Assembly (NCBI RefSeq): GCF_020075545.1
Contig: NZ_JAIQZK010000007.1
Coordinates: forward strand, 80,889 to 144,888
From: Nocardioides sp. TRM66260-LWL
Lineage (GTDB): Bacteria; Actinomycetota; Actinomycetes; Propionibacteriales; Nocardioidaceae
Direction: 5' to 3'
DNA: 64,000 nucleotides
Part shown: positions 37,952 to 46,521 of the stretch, piece by piece
How the letters are laid out: each line of letters begins with the position of its first letter
How positions within the stretch are numbered: the stretch's first letter is position 1
Program-made: the position numbers and the translations under genes
The notes under the pieces: generated by a model
Database searches by the model: none
Seen by the model: only the letters and a program-made list of their open reading frames with translations
Told to the model about the DNA's origin: nothing

Positions 37952-38933
37952 GGGCCAGCACGAGTGCGAAGTCGCCGTCGGTCCACCAGCCCGCGGGCTC
38001 GAGACCGGCGGCGACGAGCTCGGCGCAGATGCCCTCGCGGCGGAACTTCGCCGAGATCTCGGTGCGCATCTCCTCGCCCTCGGCGAAGGCGAGGTCCAGG
38101 TCGAGGTCGGGCACCCGCACCCGCAGGTCGCGGCGGGCGCGCAGGCGCATCTCGATCCACTCCGCCTCGGCGTCCCACACGGCCACGTGGTCGAAGTCGT
38201 CGGGGTCGAAGTCGGCGCCGAGCTGGCGGTCGAGCACCCGCAGGACGTTGCGGTTGAACGCGGCGGTGACGCCCGCGGCGTCGTCGTAGGCCGCCACGAG
38301 CCGGGCCGGGTCCTTGACCAGGTCGACGCCGAGGAGCACCGACTCCCCCGACGTCAGCCCGCCGGCGAGGTCGGTCAGGAACCGGGCGCGCTGCGCGGGG
38401 TCGAGGTTGCCGAGGGTGCCGCCCAGGAACGCGACCAGGCGACGGCCCGGCGCCGGCAGCTGCCGCAGGTGGCGCTCGAAGTCGGCGACGACGCCGGTGA
38501 CCCGCACCGCGGGGCGCTCGCGCGCCAGCAGCTCCAACGCCCCGTGCAGGGCGCCGGGGCTGACGTCGACGGCCACGTAGTCGGCCAGGGTGCCGGCGGC
38601 GGCGAGGGCGCCGAGGAGCAGTCCGGTCTTCTCCGACGACCCCGACCCGAGCTCGACGAGCGCCTCCGCGCCGCTGGCGGCCGCGATGTCGTCGGCATGC
38701 GCCGCGAGCAGGGCCCGCTCGGCGCGGGTCTGGTAGTACTCCGGCAGTCGCGTGATGTCCTCGAAGAGCTCGCTGCCGGCGTCGTCGTAGAAGTACTTCG
38801 GCGGCAGCGTGCGGGACGCGGCGGTGAGCCCCACCCGCGCGTCGTGCAGGAGGCCCTCGCGCAGGGCGTCGGGCTCGAGCAGGACGAGCAGCTCGGGCAG
38901 CTCGCGGGTGGGCGCGGACGGGGTGGCGGGCAT
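37941..38933 (-). CDS. egtD: L-histidine N-alpha-methyltransferase EgtD
   Basis: SAM-dependent enzyme making hercynine (N-alpha-trimethylhistidine), the first step of ergothioneine synthesis. 330 aa. Recognition regions are SRTLPPKYFYDDAGSELFED (substrate side), EALVELGSGSSEKTGLLLGA (SAM loop), VAFLGGTLGNLDPAQRARFL and AAFNRNVLRVLDRQLGADFD. The length matches mycobacterial EgtD. It lies 35 bases after egtB, in the same direction. The window holds no egtA, egtC or egtE. Confidence 0.94.
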   Translation of the reverse strand: MPATPSAPTRELPELLVLLEPDALREGLLHDARVGLTAASRTLPPKYFYDDAGSELFEDITRLPEYYQTRAERALLAAHADDIAAASGAEALVELGSGSSEKTGLLLGALAAAGTLADYVAVDVSPGALHGALELLARERPAVRVTGVVADFERHLRQLPAPGRRLVAFLGGTLGNLDPAQRARFLTDLAGGLTSGESVLLGVDLVKDPARLVAAYDDAAGVTAAFNRNVLRVLDRQLGADFDPDDFDHVAVWDAEAEWIEMRLRARRDLRVRVPDLDLDLAFAEGEEMRTEISAKFRREGICAELVAAGLEPAGWWTDGDFALVLALRP

Positions 38934-38968
38934 GGCGGGCCTTCCGAGAGGGGGAGGAGGCGCGGCGC

Positions 38969-40303
38969 TCAGGACGAGCGCCGCGCGGGGGTGCCGCCGT
39001 CGGCGAGGCGCAGCCCGGTGAGGGGCCAGCGGGCGCCGGCGGGGAAGAAGTTGCGGTAGGTGGTGCGGGCGTGGCCGGGCGGCGTCAGCGCGCAGCCGCC
39101 GCGCAGCACCATCTGGCCGGACATGAACTTGCCGTTGTACTCGCCGATCGCGCCCTCGGCGGCCTCGAAGCCCGGGTAGGGGAGGTAGGCCGAGGAGGTC
39201 CACTCCCAGCAGTCGCCGAGCACCTGGCGCAGGCGTCCGGTGGCGGGGCCCGCGGGCCGGGCGTGGAAGGTCTCGCCGTCGGCGAGGTTGGCGCCGGGCT
39301 CGACGAGGTCGGGCTGCGAGGCGGCGTGCTCCCACTCGCCCTCGGTGGGCAGGCGCTTGCCGGCCCAGGTGGCGTAGGCGTCGGCCTCGTAGTGGCTCAG
39401 GTGCGTGACGGGCAGCCCGGGGTTGATCGGCCACGTGCCGTGCAGGGTGTGCTCGAGCCACACGCCGTCGTGCTGCGTCCAGTAGAACGGCGCCTCCCAG
39501 CCCTCGGTGCGGACCCGCCCCCAGCCGTCGGAGAGCCAGAGGTCGGAGCGGCGGTAGCCGCCGTCGGCCATGAACTCCAGCCACTCGCCGTTGGTGACCA
39601 GCCGGTCGGCCAGCCGGTACGGCTCGAGCCACTGGCGGTGCCGCGGCAGCTCGTTGTCGAAGCAGAAGCCGGAGCCCTCGTGGCCGAGCTCGACGAGCCC
39701 GCCCTCGACGTCGACCCAGCCCAGCGCGTCCGGCTCGACGCGCGGCGTCGGACGTCCGGCGTAGACGGGCTGCAGCGGGTTGAGGCTGAGCACGTGCTTG
39801 ATGTCCATGAGCAGCAGCTCCTGGTGCTGCTGCTCGTGGTGGAAGCCGAGCTCGATCGTGTCGAGCACCGAGCGCAGGGCGCCGCCGTCGAGACCGGAGA
39901 CGAGGTCGCGGACGCGGTCGTCGACCTGGCTGCGGTAGCGGCCGACGTCGTGCGCGCCGGGCCGCGAGATCGCACCGCGCTGGTGGCGGGCATACCGCGG
40001 GCCGACGGCCTCGTAGTAGGAGTTGAAGAGGAACCAGTACTGGTCCTGGAACGGCGCGAACCGGGGCTCGTGCTCGGCCAGCAGGAAGGTCTCGAAGAAC
40101 CAGGTGACGTGCGCCCGGTGCCACTTGGTCGGCGACACGTCGGGCATCGACTGCACGGTCTGGTCCTCGGGCGAGAGCGGCGCGGCCAGGCGCTCGGTGT
40201 GCGCGCGGACGGCGTCGTAGCGGGCGAGCAGCGCCGAGGCGTCGGGCTCCGTCGAGGCGTCGGCGGCCGGGACGGTGCCGACGGGGAGGGTTGCGGCGTC
40301 CAT
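38969..40303 (-). CDS. egtB: Hercynylcysteine sulfoxide synthase EgtB
   Basis: Iron-dependent enzyme that couples hercynine with gamma-glutamylcysteine (or cysteine) and oxygen. 444 aa: N-terminal DinB-like domain with the iron triad HX3HXE in GFHHEQQHQELLLMDIKH, then an FGE-sulfatase C-type lectin domain (FDNELPRHRQWLEPYRLADR, TGRLRQVLGDCWEWTSSAYL, GGCALTPPGHARTTYRNFFP). CAGAGT lies 6 bases before the ATG. First gene of an egtB-egtD pair. Confidence 0.94.
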   Translation of the reverse strand: MDAATLPVGTVPAADASTEPDASALLARYDAVRAHTERLAAPLSPEDQTVQSMPDVSPTKWHRAHVTWFFETFLLAEHEPRFAPFQDQYWFLFNSYYEAVGPRYARHQRGAISRPGAHDVGRYRSQVDDRVRDLVSGLDGGALRSVLDTIELGFHHEQQHQELLLMDIKHVLSLNPLQPVYAGRPTPRVEPDALGWVDVEGGLVELGHEGSGFCFDNELPRHRQWLEPYRLADRLVTNGEWLEFMADGGYRRSDLWLSDGWGRVRTEGWEAPFYWTQHDGVWLEHTLHGTWPINPGLPVTHLSHYEADAYATWAGKRLPTEGEWEHAASQPDLVEPGANLADGETFHARPAGPATGRLRQVLGDCWEWTSSAYLPYPGFEAAEGAIGEYNGKFMSGQMVLRGGCALTPPGHARTTYRNFFPAGARWPLTGLRLADGGTPARRSS

Positions 40304-40494
40304 GCGTCGACTCTGTCAGGTTCCCGGTCGGGGGCGGTCAGCGAGTCCTTACCGTTCGATGACCGACCCCCAACCAGGCCCGCTCCGGGGACCGCCCACC
40401 CCTGCGGACGACCGGCTCCCGGCCGCGATTGTCGACCGCGGACCGGCGCCTCGGCCTAGCGTCGGCCGCCCGCGCCCACGACGAAGGAGCCCCC

Positions 40495-41211
40495 GTGTCC
40501 CCTGCACCCCTCGCCCGTCCCGAGCTCACCGGCGTGCACGGCGTCCCGGAGAACGCGCTGAGCGAGGCCCTGCTCGCGGCACTGCCGCGGGACGTGGCGG
40601 GCGCGCCGTGGGACTGCCGGTGCTCGGCCGTCGTCTGGCTGGAGCGGGGCGGGGCCCGGGCCGCGCGCACCCTGGCGCCTGCCCTGCGCGCGGGCGCCGG
40701 CCTGGGCGTCGTCGGCGGGCTCGTCCGCTACGAGTCGACGCCCGTCGGCGCGTACGACGAGGCGCTGGCGCTCGTCGGCGGGCGCACCGGCCTGACGCCG
40801 TGGGTGTCGGTGCCGTTCATGGCCGTCGACTCCCCCGCGAGCCTGGTCGGCGGACGCACCAACTGGGCGCTGCCGAAGTCGCTGCTCGAGGTCGACGGCG
40901 TGCCGGGGAGCGCGGGCCGGGTGTCCGCCCGCGGCGTCGACGACGTGCCGCACGGCGACTGGGAGCTCGCGGCCACGGCCCGTCCGATCGGGCCGTCGGT
41001 GCCCGTGCGCACGCGCGCGGAGATGCGCCAGGTCTTCCCCGATGGCACCGTGCGCTCGTGCGCGCTGCAGGCGCAGGGCCGCGTGCGGCCCGCCCTGGTG
41101 ACCGTGGAGGTGCGGGCCACCGGACGGCTGGGCGAGGTGCTGCGCAGCGGCCGTCGGCTCGGCGCGCTGGTGGAGTCGGCCGCCTTCACCCTCGGCACGC
41201 CGTCCGCCTGA
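40495..41211 (+). CDS. Acetoacetate-decarboxylase-like protein
   Basis: 238 aa from GTG 40495 after AAGGAG; TAGCGT (40457-40462) gives a short leader. The segments LVRYESTPVGAYDEALALVG, WVSVPFMAVDSPASLVGGRT and NWALPKSLLEVDGV match the ADC-like fold (GG-R, WxxPK). In true acetoacetate decarboxylase a lysine makes the Schiff base in E-x-K-x; here NWALPKSL keeps a Lys in the analogous place, but activity is not assured. Substrate unknown. Divergent from egtB across 191 bases. Confidence 0.65.
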   Translation: MSPAPLARPELTGVHGVPENALSEALLAALPRDVAGAPWDCRCSAVVWLERGGARAARTLAPALRAGAGLGVVGGLVRYESTPVGAYDEALALVGGRTGLTPWVSVPFMAVDSPASLVGGRTNWALPKSLLEVDGVPGSAGRVSARGVDDVPHGDWELAATARPIGPSVPVRTRAEMRQVFPDGTVRSCALQAQGRVRPALVTVEVRATGRLGEVLRSGRRLGALVESAAFTLGTPSA

Positions 41212-41301
41212 GCCCGCCCTTCGGGGGCTGGGGCCGTGACGACGGCCGACCTAGGCTCGCCGACGTCCGCGACGTCGCTGGCCCCGAACGAGGAGAGCCC
41301 C

Positions 41302-41625
41302 TTGATCTTCATCACCGCCGTCTTCCCCGTGAAGCCCGAGCACGCCGACGACTGGCCGCAGATCAGCCGCGCCTTCACCGAGGCGTGCAACGCCGAGGAC
41401 GGCTGCCTGTGGTTCTTCTGGTCGCGCTCGGTGGAGACCCCGACCGACTACGTCCTGGTCGAGGCCTTCCGCGACCAGGACGCCGCGGTCGCGCACGTGC
41501 AGTCGGAGCACTTCCGCACGGCCACGTCCGAGCTGCCCGCCTACCTCACCGCCACGCCGCGGATCGTCAACACCACCCTCGAGCAGGACGACTGGTCCGA
41601 GCTCGGCGAGATGGCGGTGCGCTGA
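41302..41625 (+). CDS. Antibiotic-biosynthesis-monooxygenase (ABM) domain protein
   Basis: 107 aa starting from TTG 41302, with GAGGAGAG 12 bases before. A longer frame from 41236 has no ribosome site. The ferredoxin-like segments IFITAVFPVKPEHADDWPQI, FTEACNAEDGCLWFFWSRSV and YVLVEAFRDQDAAVAHVQSE match quinol monooxygenase-like ABM proteins. A dimeric cofactor-free oxygenase or related stress protein is likely. One base separates its stop from the next ATG, so the two are cotranscribed. Confidence 0.82.
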   Translation: MIFITAVFPVKPEHADDWPQISRAFTEACNAEDGCLWFFWSRSVETPTDYVLVEAFRDQDAAVAHVQSEHFRTATSELPAYLTATPRIVNTTLEQDDWSELGEMAVR

Positions 41626-41626
41626 G

Positions 41627-42088
41627 ATGGCCCGCTCGATCGCGACGAACGAGCAGGTCGGCCTGGAGGGGCTGCTGGAGTTCGTCCGGCCGCGCCACCA
41701 CATGGTGCTCCTGACGCAGCGCTCCGACGGCTCCACCCAGGCCTCGCCGGTCAGCGGCGGCGTCGACGCCGAGGGCCGCATCGTCATCGCCACCTACCCC
41801 GAGCGCGCGAAGACGCGCAACGTCCGCAAGCGGCCGCAGGCGAGCGTCGTGGTGCTCTCCGACGACTGGGACGGCGCCTGGGTGCAGGTCGACGGCGACG
41901 CCGAGGTGCTCGACGTGCCCGAGGCGCTCGACGCGTTCGTCGACTACTTCCGCTCGATCTCCGGCGAGCACCCGGACTGGGACGAGTACCGCCAGGCGAT
42001 GGTCGACCAGGGCAAGTCGCTCATCCGCCTCACGCCCCGCCGGTGGGGCCCGGTGGCGACCGGCGGCTTCCCCGCACGGCTGGCCTGA
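41627..42088 (+). CDS. PPOX-class F420-dependent protein
   Basis: 153-aa split-barrel flavin/F420-binding protein. LLEFVRPRHHMVLLTQRSDG, STQASPVSGGVDAEGRIVIA, ERAKTRNVRKRPQASVVVLS and WVQVDGDAEVLDVPEALDAF match the actinobacterial F420-dependent PPOX family. The R-AKTRN-RK segment binds the cofactor phosphate. Cofactor choice between F420 and FMN is inferred from family. It is coupled to the ABM gene; together they may make a small redox unit. Confidence 0.85.
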   Translation: MARSIATNEQVGLEGLLEFVRPRHHMVLLTQRSDGSTQASPVSGGVDAEGRIVIATYPERAKTRNVRKRPQASVVVLSDDWDGAWVQVDGDAEVLDVPEALDAFVDYFRSISGEHPDWDEYRQAMVDQGKSLIRLTPRRWGPVATGGFPARLA

Positions 42089-42187
42089 GGCCCGGCCCGC
42101 GGCCCCGGCGGTCTGGACCACCGGGGCCGGCTTCGGCCGGAACCCGGGCACGGCCAAGCAGGGCTCCCTAGCCTCCGGTGCACAGGT

Positions 42188-42204
42188 GTCCGCTCACCGC
42201 GGAC
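42188..42204 (+). other. Hairpin at the start of the 42230 gene's leader
   Basis: GTCCGC, loop TCACC, GCGGAC: a perfect 6-bp stem. With -10 TAGCCT at 42169-42174 the mRNA would begin near 42181, putting this hairpin at its 5' end and 17 bases before AGGAG of the gene. It may stabilise the message. Confidence 0.45.
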
Positions 42205-42229
42205 GCCGACGCCGACCCGCAGGAGCCCC

Positions 42230-44779
42230 GTGTCCACGCCCCCTCCCCCCGCCGTCCGACGAGGCCTGCGGGCGCTCGCCGCCCTGGCGTTCGTCGCCGC
42301 GGCCGTGGTGGCGGCGCCCGGGCTGCGTGCCGACGCCGACGCGCCCGGCCGTGCCGCCCGGGACGGGGGTGCGATCGCCCGCACGCCCGCCGCGGGCGGG
42401 GTCGTCCGGGTGGCGGACCAGCCGCTGCGCGTGGTCGTCGACGACAAGCCGGCCTACACGACCGTCTACACCGCGATCGACGACCTCGACTGGTGCGCGT
42501 CGGACTTCGCCGACCCGCTCGCCACCTGGACCTGCGCTCCGGACGACGCGCCCTACCTCGGGCTCGGCGCGCACACGCTGAGCCTGGTGTCGTACGAGGG
42601 CGAGGGCGATCCCGTCACCACCGACGTGCCGTTCACCGTGACGAGCGACTTCGACCTCGGCTCGGCACCGGTCTCGGGCGGCCCGACGACGCCCGTCGTC
42701 GTCACCGGGGCGGCCGACGCCCACGACACGGTGGCGGTGCGGCTGACGGTGCTGCGCCGGGACGCGGTCGTCGGCGCGGTGCCCTGCACGGTGACCCCCC
42801 GGGGCGACGGCGCCGGCTACGCGTGCCGCTGGGAGCCGGCGGGCATGCCCATGCCGACGCCCACGCCCACGCCCACGCCCACGCCGATGCCGACGCCGGC
42901 GAGGGTCGCGGCTCGAGCCGGCGGCCTGGCCGCAGGCCCGTACCGCCTGGTCGTGACCGAGTCGATCTTCGGCGGCGCCGTGGACATCCCGAGTCGCAGC
43001 GCCGACTACGCCGTCGCCGTGCCGCCCGTCCCCACGCCGACCCCCACGCCGACCTCCACGCCGACCCCCACGCCGACCCCCACGCCGACCCCCACCCCCG
43101 CGCCGACCACGGCGCCCACGTCGATCCCGAGCGCCACATCGAGCCCGCAGCCGGGCCCCGCGGTCGTGACCGGCGGGTCCACCCCCGCCGGCCCCGTCAC
43201 CCCCGTGCTCGCACCTCCGGGCGTCGGGCCGGTCGGCTCGCCGACGCCGACCGTCCCCGCTCCGGCCAGCCCGACGCCCAGCCCGACGCCCAGCCCGACC
43301 CCTGGCTCGACTCCTGGCCCGACGCCCAGCCCGACCCCGTCGACGGCGCCCGAGCCCGGCCCGACCACCGAGGCGCTCCCGCCGGCGCCGCTGCCGTCCA
43401 CCCCGCTGGACCGCACCGCGCTGATCGGCCTGCTCGTCCTCCTCGGCGTGCTGCTGCACCGCGCCGGCGGCCACGGCGCCGCCCGGGTCTCCCTGGCCGG
43501 CTGGGCCGGCCGCGCCGGCACCCCCGAGGGGACGCCGGCCGCCGCCCTGCCGGCGCTGGCCGCGCTGCTCGCCGGCCGCGACGACGGCGCGCACGAGCGC
43601 GAGGAGGCCCTGCGCGACGCCGAGGGCCCGGGCGACCGCTCCCCCAGCTGGCGCTGGCCCGGGCATCGCCGACTCGACGCCTGGAGCCTGACCGCTCCCG
43701 TGGCGTGGGCGCGGCGCAGCCCGCTCGTCGCCCGTCTCGCGGTCGACGCCGGCGTCACCCGCGCCGCGCTGGGCACCGGGGCGCTGATGCTCCCCGTGCT
43801 CGGCGCCCTGCTAGGACTGCTGGCCGCCGTCCCCGCCAGCGGCCCCAGCCTGCCGCCGGCGACCGGCTGGGTCGTGGCGCTGGTGCTCCTCTCGTGCGTC
43901 GACGCCGTCGCCGGCCTCGTCGGCTTCGCCGCCCTCGCGGTCACCGCCCTGGTCGTCGGCCCCGAGCTCGACGCCACGGCGGTGCTGCTCGTCCTGCTCG
44001 CGCTCGGCCTGGTGATCTCCGGCCTGCCGTTGATCGGCTCGGCCACCCGACCGTTCCGGCGGGCGCGCCGCGACGGCGCCGACGCGGCGATGCACCGGTG
44101 GGACCGGGTCGCGGACGCCGTCGTCGCCGCACTGCTCTGCGGCTGGGTGACCGACAAGGTGCTCGGCGCGATGGACTCCTTCGCCGGCCGGCCCACCGCG
44201 CTCGCCGCCGACGCCGGCTGGGTCGCGGTCGCCGCGATGAGCGGCATCGCGCTGCGGGTGCTCGTCGAGCACCTGACCCTGGCCGCGTACCCGCGGCGCC
44301 TGCGCGAGGTCGAGGCCGTCGAGCCGCTGCCGGCTCCCCCGCGGTGGGTCGACGCCGGCGGCGCGACGCTGAGGGTGGCGGTCTACGCCTTCATCGGCTG
44401 GGCGTTCCTCGGCGCGAGCGGCGCCTGGTGGCTCGGCAGCGGACTGGTCGCGCTCTCCGCCGCGCTCTCGCTGCTGGGGAGCTGGCGGCCGCGCCGCCGA
44501 GCCCGGGCCTGGTGGCTGCCGACCGGGCTGACGGAGGTGCTCGTCCTCATCGCCGCGTGCACCCTGCTGGTGCTCGTCGCCACCCGCGACGTCGACTCGG
44601 CACCCCGGGCGCTGGCGCTGGCGTACGTCCTGTGCGCCGTCCCCGGGCTCGTGCTGACGACGGCGGGGCTGCTGGCCTCCGAGCCGCCGGAGCGGCCGCC
44701 CGCGTGGCGCCGCGAGCTCGGGGGGCTTGCCGTCCTGGTCACGATCGTCGTGCTGGCCTGGCACGGCTGGAGCTACTGA
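42230..44779 (+). CDS. PT-repeat surface region fused to a multi-span membrane domain
   Basis: 849 aa from GTG 42230. A signal or membrane segment (RRGLRALAALAFVAAAVVAA) leads to an extracellular part of about 370 residues. It has a Cys-bearing domain (DLDWCASDF, TWTCAPDD), then beta-rich segments cut by Pro/Thr repeats at about residues 205-224, 264-303 and 337-390. From about residue 401 come some 10 membrane segments, for example TALIGLLVLLGVLLHRAGG, GALMLPVLGALLGLLAAVP and ATAVLLVLLALGLVISGLPL. I recognise no family. The Pro/Thr linkers resemble wall-spanning spacers. Confidence 0.7.
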   Translation: MSTPPPPAVRRGLRALAALAFVAAAVVAAPGLRADADAPGRAARDGGAIARTPAAGGVVRVADQPLRVVVDDKPAYTTVYTAIDDLDWCASDFADPLATWTCAPDDAPYLGLGAHTLSLVSYEGEGDPVTTDVPFTVTSDFDLGSAPVSGGPTTPVVVTGAADAHDTVAVRLTVLRRDAVVGAVPCTVTPRGDGAGYACRWEPAGMPMPTPTPTPTPTPMPTPARVAARAGGLAAGPYRLVVTESIFGGAVDIPSRSADYAVAVPPVPTPTPTPTSTPTPTPTPTPTPTPAPTTAPTSIPSATSSPQPGPAVVTGGSTPAGPVTPVLAPPGVGPVGSPTPTVPAPASPTPSPTPSPTPGSTPGPTPSPTPSTAPEPGPTTEALPPAPLPSTPLDRTALIGLLVLLGVLLHRAGGHGAARVSLAGWAGRAGTPEGTPAAALPALAALLAGRDDGAHEREEALRDAEGPGDRSPSWRWPGHRRLDAWSLTAPVAWARRSPLVARLAVDAGVTRAALGTGALMLPVLGALLGLLAAVPASGPSLPPATGWVVALVLLSCVDAVAGLVGFAALAVTALVVGPELDATAVLLVLLALGLVISGLPLIGSATRPFRRARRDGADAAMHRWDRVADAVVAALLCGWVTDKVLGAMDSFAGRPTALAADAGWVAVAAMSGIALRVLVEHLTLAAYPRRLREVEAVEPLPAPPRWVDAGGATLRVAVYAFIGWAFLGASGAWWLGSGLVALSAALSLLGSWRPRRRARAWWLPTGLTEVLVLIAACTLLVLVATRDVDSAPRALALAYVLCAVPGLVLTTAGLLASEPPERPPAWRRELGGLAVLVTIVVLAWHGWSY
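42843..43340 (+). repeat. Pro/Thr-coding repeats inside the 42230 gene
   Basis: Three blocks of a 6-base repeat (CCCACG and variants such as CCGACC) encode PTPTPT runs at 42843-42900 and 43029-43110, and a CCCAGCCCGACG-type block at 43267-43340. Homology-driven length change is likely, so this can differ between strains. It is not CRISPR: no spacers and no dyad. Confidence 0.8.
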
Positions 44780-44904
44780 CGCGGCGACGACCGGCGGATG
44801 AACACCGCGCGCCGGGCCGTGTCCGGGGTCGACGTGACGTCCCGCGGCCCCTAGACAGGCGGGGTCGCCGGGCATCGGGCCCGGCCCGCCACCCTGGAGG
44901 ACCC

Positions 44905-45594
44905 GTGCTCCGCACTCGGACGCAGCACCCGTCACACCGCACCGCGCGCCTCACCGCGCCCCTCGCCCTGCTCCTCGCCCTCCTCGGGCTCGTCGCCCTG
45001 CCGACGCCGGCGCACGCGGCGTCGTTCAGCGGCTCGCTGGTCGACGCCGTCAACGCCATCCCGACGACTGCCGAGGCCAACGCCGGCTACGACCGCGCGC
45101 TGTTCCCGCACTGGATCGACGCCGACGGCGACTGCCAGAGCACGCGCGCCGAGGTGCTGATCGCCGAGCGGGTCACCGACACGCCGCTCACCTACACGAC
45201 CTCGGGACGGTGCACCGTCGCCACGGGGCACTGGTTGTCGTACTACGACCGCGCGTCGTGGACCAACGCCTCCGACCTCGACATCGACCACATGGTGCCG
45301 CTGGCCGAGGCCTGGGGCTCCGGCGCCAGCGGCTGGACCACCGCGCGTCGCCAGGCCTACGCCAACGACCTCGGCGACCCGCGCAGCCTCGTCGCCGTGA
45401 CGGACTCGGTGAACCAGTCGAAGAGCGACCAGGACCCCGCCACCTGGCTGCCGACCTACGACAGGTGCCGGTACGTGAGCGAGTGGGTCGCGGTGAAGCT
45501 GCGCTGGGGGCTGTCGGCCGACTCCGCCGAGAAGAAGGTGCTCGGCCAGTACGCCGCCAGCTGCGGCGGCACGGTGACGGTCACCGGCGCCTGA
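44905..45594 (+). CDS. Secreted HNH nuclease (DUF1524-like)
   Basis: 229 aa from GTG 44905 with GGAGG upstream. A signal peptide ends near TPAHAASFSG. The mature part has DLDIDHMVPLAEAWGSGASG, with the H of HNH, then DLGDPRSLVAVTDSVNQSKS and DQDPATWLPTYDRCRYVSEW (N and downstream region). Cys pairs (GDCQSTRAEV, SGRCTVATG, YDRCRYVS, AASCGGTV) suggest two disulfides. It probably cuts DNA outside the cell for nutrient or competition. Convergent with the ACT-domain gene; in line with the PT-repeat gene but with 125 bases between. Confidence 0.85.
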   Translation: MLRTRTQHPSHRTARLTAPLALLLALLGLVALPTPAHAASFSGSLVDAVNAIPTTAEANAGYDRALFPHWIDADGDCQSTRAEVLIAERVTDTPLTYTTSGRCTVATGHWLSYYDRASWTNASDLDIDHMVPLAEAWGSGASGWTTARRQAYANDLGDPRSLVAVTDSVNQSKSDQDPATWLPTYDRCRYVSEWVAVKLRWGLSADSAEKKVLGQYAASCGGTVTVTGA

Positions 45595-45614
45595 GGCCGG
45601 CTCCTGGGTCGATC

Positions 45615-45658
45615 CTCGGTCAGCCCTCGATCAGCCCTCGGTCAGCCCTCGGCGAGCT
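45615..45658. repeat. Four 11-bp tandem repeats over a stop codon
   Basis: CTCGGTCAGCC, CTCGATCAGCC, CTCGGTCAGCC and CTCGGCGAGCT follow each other without gap. The third and fourth cover the end of the minus-strand ACT gene including its stop at 45642. It fills the convergent gap after the HNH gene. Confidence 0.65.
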
Positions 45659-46157
45659 CGACGTCGACCCGCAGGTCGTCGGCGAGCGCGTCGAGGGCGG
45701 CCCGCAGGCCCTCGAGGTCGGCGCCGTCCGCGGCCGTCAGCCGAGCCCGGATCTCGAAGAGCTCCCCGCCGGCCATCGGGGCGTCCAGGAGCGCCGTGGC
45801 GAGCTCGTCGATGCCCATGCCGTGCCCGGCGACCGCGGCCGACACGCGGGCGACGATGCCCGGACGGTCCGTGCCGAGCACGTGCAGGCGCAGACCCCGT
45901 CCGTCGGCCTCGGACGCGGCGTCCGTGCGCTCGACGCGCACCTGCAGGCCGGCCGCGTCGAGCGCGCGCAGGTCGGCCGTGAGCGCGTCGACGGCCGACT
46001 CCGGCACCGACACCAGCACGACGCCCGCGAAGGTGCCGGCCAGACGCACCAGCTCGCTGCGCTCCCACGAGCCACCGTGCGCCTCCACCGGGGCCGAGAC
46101 GGCCGACACCAGCCCGGGACGATCGCGACCGATGACGGTGAGCACGAGCGTGGTCAT
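45642..46157 (-). CDS. Double-ACT-domain regulator (GcvR-like)
   Basis: 171 aa from ATG 46157. Two ACT domains: TTLVLTVIGRDRPGLVSAVS near the start and LHVLGTDRPGIVARVSAAVA from about residue 92. ACT domains bind amino acids; GcvR-type proteins sense glycine and control cleavage genes. There is no DNA-binding domain and no gcv gene in the window. TAGCGT lies 7 bases before the ATG. Confidence 0.85.
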   Translation of the reverse strand: MTTLVLTVIGRDRPGLVSAVSAPVEAHGGSWERSELVRLAGTFAGVVLVSVPESAVDALTADLRALDAAGLQVRVERTDAASEADGRGLRLHVLGTDRPGIVARVSAAVAGHGMGIDELATALLDAPMAGGELFEIRARLTAADGADLEGLRAALDALADDLRVDVELAEG

Positions 46158-46184
46158 GGCCCGCACGCTAGCGGGCCGCAGCGG

Positions 46185-46499
46185 TCAGCCGTAGTGGCAG
46201 ACGTAGCCCAGCGTCTCGAGGACCTCGATCTCGAAGGACGCCTCGCCGGGCACGGAGAACGACTCGCCGGCACCGTGCTCGGCCCACGTGTCCGCGCCCG
46301 GGAGCAGCACCCGGCACCGGCCCGAGCCGAGGTCCATGACCTCCGGCTCGCCGGTGCCGAACGTGTAGGTGCCGGGCAGGATGACGCCCGCGCTCTTCCG
46401 CGCGCCGTCGGCGGTGTGGAAGGTGTGGCTCACGCAGCGGCCGTCGAAGTAGACGTTCGGGCGGACGTCCAGGGTCACGTTCTCGTAGGTGTGGCTCAC
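46185..46499 (-). CDS. ppnP: Pyrimidine/purine nucleoside phosphorylase PpnP
   Basis: 104-aa cupin of the PpnP (DUF1255) family, which phosphorolyses several nucleosides. Signature segments are NVYFDGRCVSHTFHTADGAR, KSAGVILPGTYTFGTGEPEV and AGESFSVPGEASFEIEVLET with a C-terminal GYVCHYG. The E. coli protein has 94 aa. TACGCT lies 6 bases before GTG 46499. Assigned by family signature only. Confidence 0.9.
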   Translation of the reverse strand: MSHTYENVTLDVRPNVYFDGRCVSHTFHTADGARKSAGVILPGTYTFGTGEPEVMDLGSGRCRVLLPGADTWAEHGAGESFSVPGEASFEIEVLETLGYVCHYG

Positions 46500-46521
46500 G
46501 GCCGGAGCGTAGCGGCGTCCC

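Noticed and set aside
38969..40303. Formylglycine-generating sulfatase activator
   Set aside because: The DinB-like part with HX3HXE and the egtD neighbour point to EgtB.
42843..43340. Possible CRISPR array
   Set aside because: The repeats are 6-base Pro/Thr codons inside one reading frame, without spacers.
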